A stretch of 61,239 nucleotides of DNA from Clostridiales bacterium (GTDB lineage Bacteria; Bacillota; Clostridia; Clostridiales; Clostridiaceae): the NCBI GenBank assembly GCA_012519155.1, contig JAAYQS010000096.1, forward strand, positions 1 to 61,239, in the 5' to 3' direction. The notes under the pieces were generated by a model. It saw nothing but the letters and a program-made list of their open reading frames with translations. It made no database searches and had not been told where the DNA came from. The position numbers and the translations under genes are program-made. Within the stretch, counting starts at the first letter, position 1. Each line of letters begins with the position of its first letter. Positions 1-7,954 of the stretch are shown piece after piece.

Positions 1-1
1 A

Positions 2-208
2 TATGATATTTATGTATATGTTAAAGATTCTGATGGTATAGTAGTAAAAATTGACGAGCCTATAGAAATAAAAGTTTCTGGTGAAAATACTGATGAACCT
101 GATAGTCCAAGTTCAGGAGATAATAATGGTTTAATTGCATTTTTATTAACTGGTATTTTAGGAACATCACTATTAGGATTAAGTAAAAAGAAGAAAGGTA
201 ATAATTAA
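2..208 (+). CDS. C-terminal end of a membrane-anchored surface protein (partial)
   Basis: The reading frame is open from the window edge to TAA at 206-208, so only the last 68 residues are present. They show the end of a beta-rich Y_Y_Y/Ig-like domain, a short Asp/Pro/Ser linker, about 20 hydrophobic residues beginning NGLIAFLLTG, and a basic tail KKKKGNN. This is the layout of an exported protein held in the membrane by its C terminus with no sortase motif. The pseudogene at 7953-8902 ends in the same way, so the two are probably relatives. The N-terminal function lies outside the window and cannot be judged. A strong terminator follows. Confidence 0.75.
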   Translation, partial: YDIYVYVKDSDGIVVKIDEPIEIKVSGENTDEPDSPSSGDNNGLIAFLLTGILGTSLLGLSKKKKGNN

Positions 209-255
209 CAAGTTTAAAATTTTATTAAACTAAAAAATGTTAAGTAATAAATTAG

Positions 256-296
256 GTGCTGAAAAAAATGATTTTTCATTTTTTTCAGCACTTTTT
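256..296 (+). terminator. Intrinsic terminator after the first surface-protein gene
   Basis: GTGCTGAAAAAAATGA pairs with TCATTTTTTTCAGCAC, followed by CTTTTTATAT. It closes the gene ending at 208. Confidence 0.85.
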
Positions 297-311
297 ATAT
301 ATAATAAATTA

Positions 312-340
312 TTGATATATTACCTTATAATCAATATAAT
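312..340 (+). promoter_or_regulatory. Probable sigma-A promoter of the S8 protease gene
   Basis: TTGATA at 312-317 and TATAAT at 335-340 are separated by 17 bases. Transcription would begin near 347, which argues against an in-frame TTG at 345 as start codon and supports the TTG at 384. Confidence 0.7.
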
Positions 341-383
341 GTAATTGTATACAAATACTTTTAAGTTATCTGGGGGGAAAAAT

Positions 384-3300
384 TTGAAAATAAAAAATAA
401 GAAAGTAATAAATATTTCGATTATATTATTATTTTTATTATGTTTTTTAATTAAAGGACATGCCTTTTCTAAGATTTATGAAAATAATGAAAAATCAAAA
501 GTAAGAATAATAGTAGAACTTGAAGATAAAGCTGCTATAGATATTTTAAGTAATTCAGATAAGGCAAAAGATATAGAAAGTGAAGTAAAGAACAATCAAA
601 AAGATATTATATGCAAAGCAGAAAATATAACAAAAAACAAAATAATAAAGCAATTTGCATATCTTGTTAATGGATTTTCTATATACGGTAGTAGTAATGA
701 TATAGAAAAAATTAAAAATATATCTGGAGTTAAGGATGCATATATTTCTTATGAAATGCATGAGTCAGTTTGTGAAAAATCTAATTTAATAAGTGAAATA
801 AATAATGAAGCTTTAAAATATGAATGTACAGGTAAGGGTGTTGTTATTTCAATAATTGATACTGGTATAGATATAAATAATGAAAATTTGCAAAATATAT
901 CTTCTGATAATTTAAAAATAACAAAGGAAAAAACTAACTCAATAATAAATGAAATTGGTAGAGGAAAATATGTAAGTGACAAGATTCCATTTGCATATAA
1001 TTATGCAGATGGTGATTTAAATTTGTATAATTCTTCAGAAATTCATGGTATGCATGTTACTGGCATTGCTGCTGCAAATGGAGAAGATTTTTCTGGAGTT
1101 GCACCAAATGCTCAAATTTTAGCTATGAAAGTAAAAAGTAGTTATGGAGGAGGTTTTTATAGTGAAGATCTTTTACTTGCTATTGAAGATTCTGTTAAAT
1201 TGAAAGCTGATATTATTAATATGAGCTATGGATCAGATGCTTCAGTAAAGGGTGATGATAATTTATATAAAAAAGCTGTAGAAAAAGCTTCAGAAAATGG
1301 CATACTTTGTGTTAATTCTGCTGGTAATTCTCAAGTTTCCACAACAAAAAGCACAAAAAAATATCCATCCAATTATTCTGGAATTAAAGATACATCAATT
1401 GTTGATAATTCCACAGATGTAACTTTTACAGTTGCATCTATGGATATGTTTTATACTATGTCTAATTTTTCATCATGGGGTCCAAGTACTAATTTAGAAT
1501 TAAAACCTGAAATTACTGCACTAGGTGAAAATGTACGTTCTACTGCAAATGATAATGAATATGCTATATTAAGTGGTACTTCTATGGCAGCTCCATATGT
1601 TTCAGGGTCAGAAGCATTAATATATGAAGCAGTTAATAATAAATTCCCTAATATAGATATAACTAAAAAAACTGAATTTGTAAAAAATATGGTTATGAAT
1701 ACAGCGGATGTACTTTATGATGGTGATGAGCCATATTCACCAAGGTGGCAAGGAGCAGGTGCTATAAATATTAAAAATGCAATAAATAATAATGTTTTGG
1801 TAACAGATAATAGGGGCAAAGCCTCTCTTGCACTAAAAAATATAGGTAAGGAAACTTCATTTTCTATGATAGTTAAAAATTATGGAAATGATGCAACATC
1901 TTATAAAATAAATAATGATATAAAATTATATAGTGAAATTGTTTTAAGTAATAAAAAAATAGAAGAAGTTGAAATTGAAAATGCAAAAATTACCTTTGAT
2001 ACTGAATATATTAATGTTTCTGGAAATTCTGAAGTTATTGTTAAAGGGACTATTACACTTCCAAATAGTTTTGATGAAAATAATTTTGTCGAAGGGTATA
2101 TAAAACTTGCTAGTTTGGATACAAATGTACCATCTTTAAGCATTCCTCTTTTAGCCTTTTACGGAGATTATGGTAGTGAAACTATTTTAGATTCACCTAT
2201 ATATGATAATGATTCTATATTTAAAGAAACAGGTCTTGGAAGCAGAAGTGGTAGCAAGTTTGAATATTATGGCAAGTATTATGATGAAGATGAAAAAGAA
2301 GAATTAGTGGATCCAAATCTTGTAGCCTTTTCTCCTAATAATGATGGTTTACAGGATACTGTAAGTCTAAATAATTACTTTTTAAGAAATGCAAAATGTT
2401 ATGAAATTGAAGTACTTGATAAGGACAAAAATTTTATAGGTAATAAAATGATATATTACAATGTTGTAAAAAACAGTTACAATGATTCATCAGGTAACAA
2501 AAGTAGGCAACTTCAGTATTATTATAACTGGGATGGAACAAAATATAATATGTCTACTGGTTCTTTTGATAAGGTAGAAGATGGCCAGTATTATATAAGA
2601 GCTAAAACTATAGGATATACAGATAATGCAAAAGAACAGGTTATTGATATGCCTGTAAAAGTAGATACTGTTTCCCCTATTGTTTCTAATGTATATATTG
2701 ATAGAATCAAAGAAGATGAGGAGATATTATATAAGTTAAATTGGAGTGCTACAGACGAGTTTTCAAAAGTAAAATGTGAAGCTGAATATTTTTTAAATGA
2801 TAATGATAATTCAAAAACTGAAATTGAAAATATTGAAAATAATGGACATAATTATAGTGGATATATCAATTTAAATAAAGGACAAATTAATAAAATAACA
2901 TTAATAATAAAAGATTATGCAGGTAATGAAACAGAATTTAATTATACTTATAATGCAGAAGGAGATAAAGATATAGATATTTCTACAGATACACCTGATG
3001 ACAAACCTGAAATGGTTGATGCATTATCCTTTTCTAAACTTAAACAAAATTTAGTGTTAAATGTAGGTGCTGGAAGATTTAAAATAAAAGGATATATGAG
3101 AAGTGATGTTTATAATATTTTAATAAATGAAGAGGAAGCTGTATTAGGTGATGGAACTTTTGAAAAAACTGTTATATTAGCTGATGGAGATAATATTGTA
3201 AATGTAAAGGCTTATTCAAAGGATAATGAAGAAATATTTAATAAAGATTACAATGTAACTTTAGATAGGGAGAATCCAGTAATTGAAAGTATATGGCCTG

Positions 3301-4253
3301 ATGCTTCAAAAAAAGTTTATGCAACAGAAGATGACACTTTTAAATTAAATGTTAAGGGAAAAGACATATCTAAATTAGTTTGTAAAATAGAAAACGATCT
3401 TACAGGTGAAGAAGTATCTGAAAGTTTAGACGATAATGGAGAAGGAGAAATTGAAGTACCCTTAAAAAGTGGATTAAATAAATTAAATTTGGAACTTGTA
3501 GATGAGGCTAATAATTCTTCTGAAACTATGGAATTACTAGTTGTAAAGGTAAGTGATAAAAATAAACTTAATGTGGGTTTTGTAAATATTGAAAATTCTC
3601 AAAGTACAGCTGGAAATGTAGACAGTGAAGGATGTATAAATGTAATTGGCTATGTAACTAAAATTCCTAAAGTATTAAAAATAAATGATACAGATGTTTT
3701 AGTTAATGATGATTTTACCTTTTCTCATAAAGTAAAATTAATAGAAGGGCTTAATAAAGTAAAAATATATGCAGAAGATGAATATGGCAATGTTGTAGAA
3801 GAATATGCATATAGACTTTATTATGATAATGAAGCTCCTGTTATTGATCTTGATATAGATTTTACAAATATAGATGGAGATTTTTATACTAATAGAAAAA
3901 AATTTATATTAAAAGGTTCTGTACATGATAATAAAAGTGATTATAAAGTGTTTTTAAATGGTAACATGATTACTAATACACAAACAGGAATGGTTGGTTT
4001 TAATGATAATGATTTAATTAATGATTTTAGTTATGAATATACATTAAATGCTGGCGATAATTATTTTAGATTTAGGACTGTTGATAAATTTGGAAATGAC
4101 AATACAACAATTGTTAAAGTTGTATATTTCCCTTTAGATGGAGAAGAGGATGAACCAGAAACTTCTGATAATTCAAATTTGATTATATATATAAATTGTA
4201 TAATATTATTGTATGTTTACAAAAAAATAAAGAAATACATACATAATTATTAA
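384..4253 (+). CDS. Subtilisin-like (S8) cell-surface serine protease with Ig-like repeats
   Basis: The start chosen is TTG 384, 6 bases after GGGGGG at 372-377. It gives a typical signal peptide (Lys-rich start, then ISIILLFLLCFLI). Residues about 30-125 resemble an inhibitor I9-type propeptide. The S8 catalytic domain follows with Asp159 (IIDTGID), His221 (HGMHVTG) and Ser400 (GTSMAAPYVSG). There is no long PA insert between His and Ser. Beyond it lies an Fn3-like region with an FSPNNDG motif near residue 650, as in C5a-peptidase-like proteases, then at least three Ig-like repeats of about 90 residues. The extreme C terminus is a short hydrophobic stretch with a basic tail, a weak membrane anchor without LPXTG. 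The protein is 1289 residues and should act outside the cell; its substrate is unknown. The G-rich SD differs from the AGGAGG sites of most neighbours. Confidence 0.9.
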   Translation: MKIKNKKVINISIILLFLLCFLIKGHAFSKIYENNEKSKVRIIVELEDKAAIDILSNSDKAKDIESEVKNNQKDIICKAENITKNKIIKQFAYLVNGFSIYGSSNDIEKIKNISGVKDAYISYEMHESVCEKSNLISEINNEALKYECTGKGVVISIIDTGIDINNENLQNISSDNLKITKEKTNSIINEIGRGKYVSDKIPFAYNYADGDLNLYNSSEIHGMHVTGIAAANGEDFSGVAPNAQILAMKVKSSYGGGFYSEDLLLAIEDSVKLKADIINMSYGSDASVKGDDNLYKKAVEKASENGILCVNSAGNSQVSTTKSTKKYPSNYSGIKDTSIVDNSTDVTFTVASMDMFYTMSNFSSWGPSTNLELKPEITALGENVRSTANDNEYAILSGTSMAAPYVSGSEALIYEAVNNKFPNIDITKKTEFVKNMVMNTADVLYDGDEPYSPRWQGAGAINIKNAINNNVLVTDNRGKASLALKNIGKETSFSMIVKNYGNDATSYKINNDIKLYSEIVLSNKKIEEVEIENAKITFDTEYINVSGNSEVIVKGTITLPNSFDENNFVEGYIKLASLDTNVPSLSIPLLAFYGDYGSETILDSPIYDNDSIFKETGLGSRSGSKFEYYGKYYDEDEKEELVDPNLVAFSPNNDGLQDTVSLNNYFLRNAKCYEIEVLDKDKNFIGNKMIYYNVVKNSYNDSSGNKSRQLQYYYNWDGTKYNMSTGSFDKVEDGQYYIRAKTIGYTDNAKEQVIDMPVKVDTVSPIVSNVYIDRIKEDEEILYKLNWSATDEFSKVKCEAEYFLNDNDNSKTEIENIENNGHNYSGYINLNKGQINKITLIIKDYAGNETEFNYTYNAEGDKDIDISTDTPDDKPEMVDALSFSKLKQNLVLNVGAGRFKIKGYMRSDVYNILINEEEAVLGDGTFEKTVILADGDNIVNVKAYSKDNEEIFNKDYNVTLDRENPVIESIWPDASKKVYATEDDTFKLNVKGKDISKLVCKIENDLTGEEVSESLDDNGEGEIEVPLKSGLNKLNLELVDEANNSSETMELLVVKVSDKNKLNVGFVNIENSQSTAGNVDSEGCINVIGYVTKIPKVLKINDTDVLVNDDFTFSHKVKLIEGLNKVKIYAEDEYGNVVEEYAYRLYYDNEAPVIDLDIDFTNIDGDFYTNRKKFILKGSVHDNKSDYKVFLNGNMITNTQTGMVGFNDNDLINDFSYEYTLNAGDNYFRFRTVDKFGNDNTTIVKVVYFPLDGEEDEPETSDNSNLIIYINCIILLYVYKKIKKYIHNY

Positions 4254-4370
4254 TTTTTTGTTTATAATTAAAATTAATACAAAATTTATGATATAATAAT
4301 GAAAGGTTACTTTATAAAATAATGATTTAAAATAGATTATGTAGAAGGATATATTGGGAGGAATTTAAAA

Positions 4371-5123
4371 ATGATTAGAGAACTAAGTAAAGATGTAAAT
4401 GTGATAAGTGTTAATAAAGCTTATGATGGCAAGATTGTAGATTTTAATGTTAAAAGCAAAAAAATCCTTACAACATGTTTTAAATTTGGTGTTTCAGAAA
4501 TATTATATATTCCATCAATTTTAATGAAAGGAATATTAAATAGAACAATAAAAGATAAATTTTCAGATATTACTAGTTCACATTTTGAAGATTATGTATC
4601 AGAAAAAGAATGTTTTAAGAAAGATTTTTTTGAGGTTGAAATAGTAGAATGTATTGGAAATTATGGTTATGGAACAGAAGTTTCGTATAATTGTAAGATT
4701 GTTTCAGCAGGTGGCTATTTGTCATTTATAAATGGTCAAACTGTAAGTATAATTGTTCCAGAATCATATCTTTTAAATAAATCTGAAGTCAATGGCTACG
4801 TTGAAATGAATGAAAAGTGTTATGTTAGTGAAGGTTATAATAGCATATTAAGAGCAAGATATGGAACAGAAAGTCCTTCAAATGAAGAATCAAATTCATT
4901 AAAAATAATTTCAAAAACATCTTCATGGACTGATTTTACAATGGAAGAAATAGAAGTCCCTAATGAAATAGAAGGTAAGTTTAGTGATGGTACTATTGTA
5001 GTAGGTGATATTGATGCTATTGTTACAATAAAGGGAAAAGATTTTGTTAAAGTAATAATGAGAACATCATATTTTGATAAAGATAATAATGATATAGTAA
5101 TGCAATATGAATTTAATTATTAG
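4371..5123 (+). CDS. Conserved-looking protein of unknown function
   Basis: A 250-residue protein with an ATG preceded by a good SD (GGGAGG near 4355) and a TATAAT-like -10 at 4292-4297. It has no signal peptide or clear membrane segment and is probably cytoplasmic. The sequence is beta-rich with scattered Cys residues. I recognise no family. It stands alone between the protease and a terminator, so context gives no function. Confidence 0.6.
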   Translation: MIRELSKDVNVISVNKAYDGKIVDFNVKSKKILTTCFKFGVSEILYIPSILMKGILNRTIKDKFSDITSSHFEDYVSEKECFKKDFFEVEIVECIGNYGYGTEVSYNCKIVSAGGYLSFINGQTVSIIVPESYLLNKSEVNGYVEMNEKCYVSEGYNSILRARYGTESPSNEESNSLKIISKTSSWTDFTMEEIEVPNEIEGKFSDGTIVVGDIDAIVTIKGKDFVKVIMRTSYFDKDNNDIVMQYEFNY

Positions 5124-5164
5124 ACTTAATTAAGTTTTCAAAAAAGTGATTATTAATAAAAATG

Positions 5165-5200
5165 AGGACTGTCCAAGTATAAAAGGATGGTCCTATTTTT
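5165..5200 (+). terminator. Intrinsic terminator
   Basis: AGGACTGTCC pairs with GGATGGTCCT (two G-U wobbles), loop of 10 bases, followed by ATTTTT. It ends the transcript of the 4371 gene. Confidence 0.8.
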
Positions 5201-5247
5201 CATAATCTTTTTAACAGAAGGTAAAATTATTACAGGAGGCAAAAAAT

Positions 5248-5694
5248 ATGAGTAAAAGAAGCGATGAGGCAGTTAGATTATTTAAAGAGGGATATAATTG
5301 TTCCCAGTCTGTTGTAGGAGCATATGCTGATTTATTTAATATAGACAAAAAGTTTGCTATGCAAATGGTATCTGGATTTGGAGCTGGAATGGGCAGAATG
5401 AGAGAAGTGTGTGGTGCAATGTCTGCAATTGTATTTATTGCAAGTCTTAAAAATGGAAATTATGCTCCTAAAGATATAGAGGCAAAGACAAAAAATTATG
5501 AGATAGTAAGAAATTTGGCAAAAGAATTTAAAGAAGCAAATGGTGGTAGTATAATATGCAAGGAACTCTTAGGCATAGATGAGATGGAGGAAAGTGCAAG
5601 ACCTGAAGATAGGACAAAGGAATATTATAAAAAAAGACCGTGTATAGAAATTGTTAGAGAAGCTGCCTTAATTATAGAAAAAAATCTAATGTAA
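5248..5694 (+). CDS. C_GCAxxG_C_C family putative redox protein
   Basis: A 148-residue protein with the four-cysteine signature of this family: Cys in YNCSQSV near residue 18, Cys in the EVCGAMSA segment after a Gly-rich GFGAGMGRM stretch, Cys in IICKELLG and Cys in RPCIEIV. The second site reads GAMSA where the family name implies GCAxxG, so one canonical Cys is replaced by Ala or shifted. Members are thought to be cytoplasmic thiol or metal-binding proteins, but no reaction is established. The SD is AGGAGG, well spaced. It appears monocistronic. Confidence 0.85.
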   Translation: MSKRSDEAVRLFKEGYNCSQSVVGAYADLFNIDKKFAMQMVSGFGAGMGRMREVCGAMSAIVFIASLKNGNYAPKDIEAKTKNYEIVRNLAKEFKEANGGSIICKELLGIDEMEESARPEDRTKEYYKKRPCIEIVREAALIIEKNLM

Positions 5695-5827
5695 AAAAAC
5701 TGACTAACATTGTGAACAAAATATTAAATTATCCTTTGTAATTATTGCAATGGCATTTGATATATGATATTATAAATAAGTAGCTGAAAGCTACTATATA
5801 ATATTAAAGATTAAGTAGATAATAATG

Positions 5828-5876
5828 TTCTCCGGTTTTAGGATTCATTAATCGACATGGTCTTTAAACAGGAGGA
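5828..5876 (+). promoter_or_regulatory. Hairpin enclosing the SD of the zinc-ribbon gene
   Basis: The mRNA can fold into one long stem. UUCUCC (5828-5833) pairs with GGAGGA (5871-5876), GUUU (5835-5838) with AAAC (5866-5869), and AGGA (5840-5843) with UCUU (5861-5864). A G-A and a U-U mismatch separate the blocks and the loop is 17 bases (5844-5860). The whole SD GGAGG lies in the 3' arm, so translation should be low until the stem opens. This is the architecture of an RNA thermometer or a trans-opened leader. The pairing is read directly; the regulatory role is inferred. Confidence 0.55.
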
Positions 5877-5884
5877 ATAGTAAT

Positions 5885-6040
5885 ATGGAAGATAAGACAA
5901 TCGTATGTGTTGACTGTGGTAAGGAATTTGTATTTACAGTTGGTGAACAAGAATTCTACAAGGAAAAGGGTTTTGAAAACGAACCAAAGAGATGTCCTGA
6001 ATGTAGAAGAGCTAAAAAACAACAAAACAACAGAAGATAG
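5885..6040 (+). CDS. Small zinc-ribbon protein
   Basis: A 51-residue protein beginning MEDKTIVCVDCGKEF and ending in a basic, Gln/Asn-rich tail. Two CxxC pairs (Cys8 and Cys11; CPEC near residue 38) make a four-Cys zinc ribbon of the type found in very small clostridial zinc-binding proteins. The role is unknown; nucleic-acid binding is plausible from the basic tail. The ATG is 10 bases after GGAGG, which is buried in a hairpin. A strong terminator follows at once, so this is a single-gene transcript. Confidence 0.85.
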   Translation: MEDKTIVCVDCGKEFVFTVGEQEFYKEKGFENEPKRCPECRRAKKQQNNRR

Positions 6041-6050
6041 TTTCTGTTTT

Positions 6051-6083
6051 AGGTTGCAAGTTAAGCTTGCAACCTTTGTTTTT
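6051..6083 (+). terminator. Intrinsic terminator of the zinc-ribbon gene
   Basis: Perfect 10-bp stem AGGTTGCAAG / CTTGCAACCT with a 5-base loop, followed by TTGTTTTT. Confidence 0.92.
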
Positions 6084-6104
6084 ACTTAAATGGTAATTTT
6101 ATAC

Positions 6105-6132
6105 TAGACATAAAGTTATTTTGTGGTATAAT
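6105..6132 (+). promoter_or_regulatory. Probable promoter of tRNA-Gln
   Basis: TAGACA at 6105-6110 and TATAAT at 6127-6132, spacer 16, lie 17 bases before the mature tRNA 5' end. Confidence 0.6.
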
Positions 6133-6148
6133 AAAAAAGTCTTATTAA

Positions 6149-6223
6149 TGGGGTATTGCCAAGCGGTAAGGCGTCAGACTCTGACTCTGATTATCGGGGG
6201 TTCGAATCCCTCTACCCTAGCCA
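6149..6223 (+). tRNA. tRNA-Gln, anticodon CUG
   Basis: A full cloverleaf can be drawn: acceptor UGGGGUA / UACCCUA (U1-A72, one G-U), D arm GCC/GGC, anticodon stem UCAGA/UCUGA with loop CUCUGAC, T arm GGGGG/CCCUC with loop UUCGAAU, discriminator G, encoded CCA. Positions 34-36 read CUG, the cognate of codon CAG. The weak U1-A72 pair is typical of bacterial tRNA-Gln. In such an AT-rich genome the UUG isoacceptor would be expected to do most Gln decoding. Confidence 0.95.
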
Positions 6224-6321
6224 AATGTATTTAAAATACTAGTTTTTAAAGAATATGATAATTAACACATGTTGATAATTATCACACTATTAATACATTT
6301 TTTATATAATTTAGAAGTATT

Positions 6322-6371
6322 GAGCGTTTTGCAAAATGATTAATTTTAATTATGAGCTTCGCTCTTTTTTT
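6322..6371 (+). terminator. Probable terminator downstream of tRNA-Gln
   Basis: GAGCG at 6322-6326 can pair with CGCTC at 6360-6364, or a smaller GAGC-TTC-GCTC stem can form at 6354-6364. Seven T residues follow. Which stem forms is uncertain. Confidence 0.5.
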
Positions 6372-6434
6372 GTTTGTTTAAAAAGTAATAAGAGTTAATT
6401 AACATATTTAAAGAAAACTCATTTTGTGTATTGT

Positions 6435-6463
6435 TTGACAAAATAATCGAAAATATATACTAT
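6435..6463 (+). promoter_or_regulatory. Probable promoter of thiM-thiE
   Basis: Consensus TTGACA at 6435-6440 is followed 15-17 bases later by TATACTAT (6456-6463). No TPP riboswitch is visible between here and thiM; the leader is only about 45 bases. Confidence 0.65.
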
Positions 6464-6513
6464 AAAAAGTGTTTGAGTGGTATTTTAGACATAAAATAAG
6501 GAGGGGTATAAAT

Positions 6514-7335
6514 ATGGATGAACTTAAGAAAAAAGTAGGGGCTATGCTTACACACTTAAAAGAAGAAAAGCCCTTAGTTCATTGCATATCAAATTATGTA
6601 ACAATAAATGATTGTGCAAATATTCTTCTTGCAATTGGGGCAAAACCAATTATGGCAGATGCAATAGACGAAGTAGGAGAAATAGAGTGTCAGTGTTCTT
6701 CTCTTGTAATTAATATTGGGATGATTTCTTATGAAAAAATAGAATCAATTATAGAAGCTGGGAAAATTGCAAATAAAGTAGGGATTCCAATTATATTAGA
6801 TCCTGTTGGTATAAATGTATCTAGATTTAGAAAAAATGCTGCAATTAAAATGCTAAAAAAATTAAATATTACAGCTATAAGAGGCAATGCATCAGAAATT
6901 AGATGTTTGTGTGGTTTAAAAACTCAAAGCAAAGGTGTTGATTCTTTTGAAACTATGAGTGAAGATGAATCAAAAGAAATAATTATTACTGTTTCTAAAA
7001 AGTACAAGTGTATTGTTGCTATGACAGGCATGGTAGATTATATAACAGATGGAAAAAGAATTGTAAGAATATCTAATGGAAATAAGATGATGTCTTATGT
7101 ATCAGGAACTGGATGCATGACTTCAGCTCTTATTGGAGGTTTTTTAGGGGCTTGTGATGATTACTTTTTATCTGTAGTAGCAGGAATTATGATTATGGGA
7201 ATAATAGGTGAAAAGGCATTAGATATGCTTAAAGAAAATGAAGGCAGTGGTACATATAAGGTAAAAATAATAGATGCCGCTTTTAATTTAAAAGCTTTTG
7301 AAATTATGGAAAGAGGTCAAGTATATGAAGAATAA
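6514..7335 (+). CDS. thiM: Hydroxyethylthiazole kinase
   Basis: ThiM phosphorylates 4-methyl-5-(2-hydroxyethyl)thiazole, salvaging the thiazole half of thiamine. The 273-residue protein has family landmarks: LVHCISNYVT near the N terminus, PIMADA, LDPVG, the RGNASEI segment, and the kinase motif SGTGCMTSA with Cys201. The start is ATG 6514 after AAGGAGGGG, preferred over an in-frame upstream ATG that lacks an SD. It overlaps thiE by 11 bases, so the two are translationally coupled. Together they form a thiazole salvage and coupling pair; thiD is not in the window. Confidence 0.95.
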   Translation: MDELKKKVGAMLTHLKEEKPLVHCISNYVTINDCANILLAIGAKPIMADAIDEVGEIECQCSSLVINIGMISYEKIESIIEAGKIANKVGIPIILDPVGINVSRFRKNAAIKMLKKLNITAIRGNASEIRCLCGLKTQSKGVDSFETMSEDESKEIIITVSKKYKCIVAMTGMVDYITDGKRIVRISNGNKMMSYVSGTGCMTSALIGGFLGACDDYFLSVVAGIMIMGIIGEKALDMLKENEGSGTYKVKIIDAAFNLKAFEIMERGQVYEE

Positions 7336-7954
7336 TATTGATTTATCATTATATTTAGTGACAGATAGAAAATGCTTAAAAAATAAGGATTTAAATAGTG
7401 CTATTGAAGAAGCAATTTTAGGTGGAGTTACTTTAGTTCAGTTAAGAGAAAAAAGTTCTGATTCATTAGAACTTTTTAATATTGCAAAGGAAGTAAAGAA
7501 AATTACAGACAAGCATAATATTCCGCTTATTATAGATGATAGAATTGATATTGCTATGGCAGTAGATGCAACAGGAGTTCATTTAGGACAAGAAGACATT
7601 CCTTGCAATGTAGCAAGAAAAATTCTTGGAAGTGACAAAATCATAGGAGTGTCTGCTCATAATATTAAAGAAGCTTTAAAAGCTCAAAGTGATGGGGCTG
7701 ATTATTTAGGTTGTGGTTCTGTTTTTAATACTTCTACAAAAAATAATGTTACTTCTTTAAAAATACAAGAATTAAGGGAAATAAAAGAAAAGGTTAATAT
7801 TCCAGTGGTAGCCATTGGTGGTATTAATGAAAAGAATGTATTAGAACTTAGGGGCACTGGAATTGATGGTATAGCTATTGTATCTGCAATTTTAGGTAAG
7901 GATAATATAAAAAAGGCAGCAGAAGAGTTGAAATATACTATAGAATTTAAATAA
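7325..7954 (+). CDS. thiE: Thiamine-phosphate synthase
   Basis: ThiE joins HMP pyrophosphate to thiazole phosphate to make thiamine monophosphate. The TIM-barrel protein (209 residues) shows SLYLVTDR at the start, VQLREK, LIIDDRID, GVHLGQED, the phosphate-binding GCGSVFNTSTK segment and VAIGGIN. ATG 7325 overlaps the end of thiM and has AGAGG upstream. The stop at 7952-7954 is followed immediately by the remnant of an unrelated surface-protein gene, suggesting a deletion junction just downstream. Confidence 0.95.
   Translation: MKNNIDLSLYLVTDRKCLKNKDLNSAIEEAILGGVTLVQLREKSSDSLELFNIAKEVKKITDKHNIPLIIDDRIDIAMAVDATGVHLGQEDIPCNVARKILGSDKIIGVSAHNIKEALKAQSDGADYLGCGSVFNTSTKNNVTSLKIQELREIKEKVNIPVVAIGGINEKNVLELRGTGIDGIAIVSAILGKDNIKKAAEELKYTIEFK

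Noticed and set aside
6380..6513. TPP riboswitch before thiM
   Set aside because: None of the conserved TPP-sensing sequence (CTGAGA, ACCTGA) is present and the leader after the promoter is too short.
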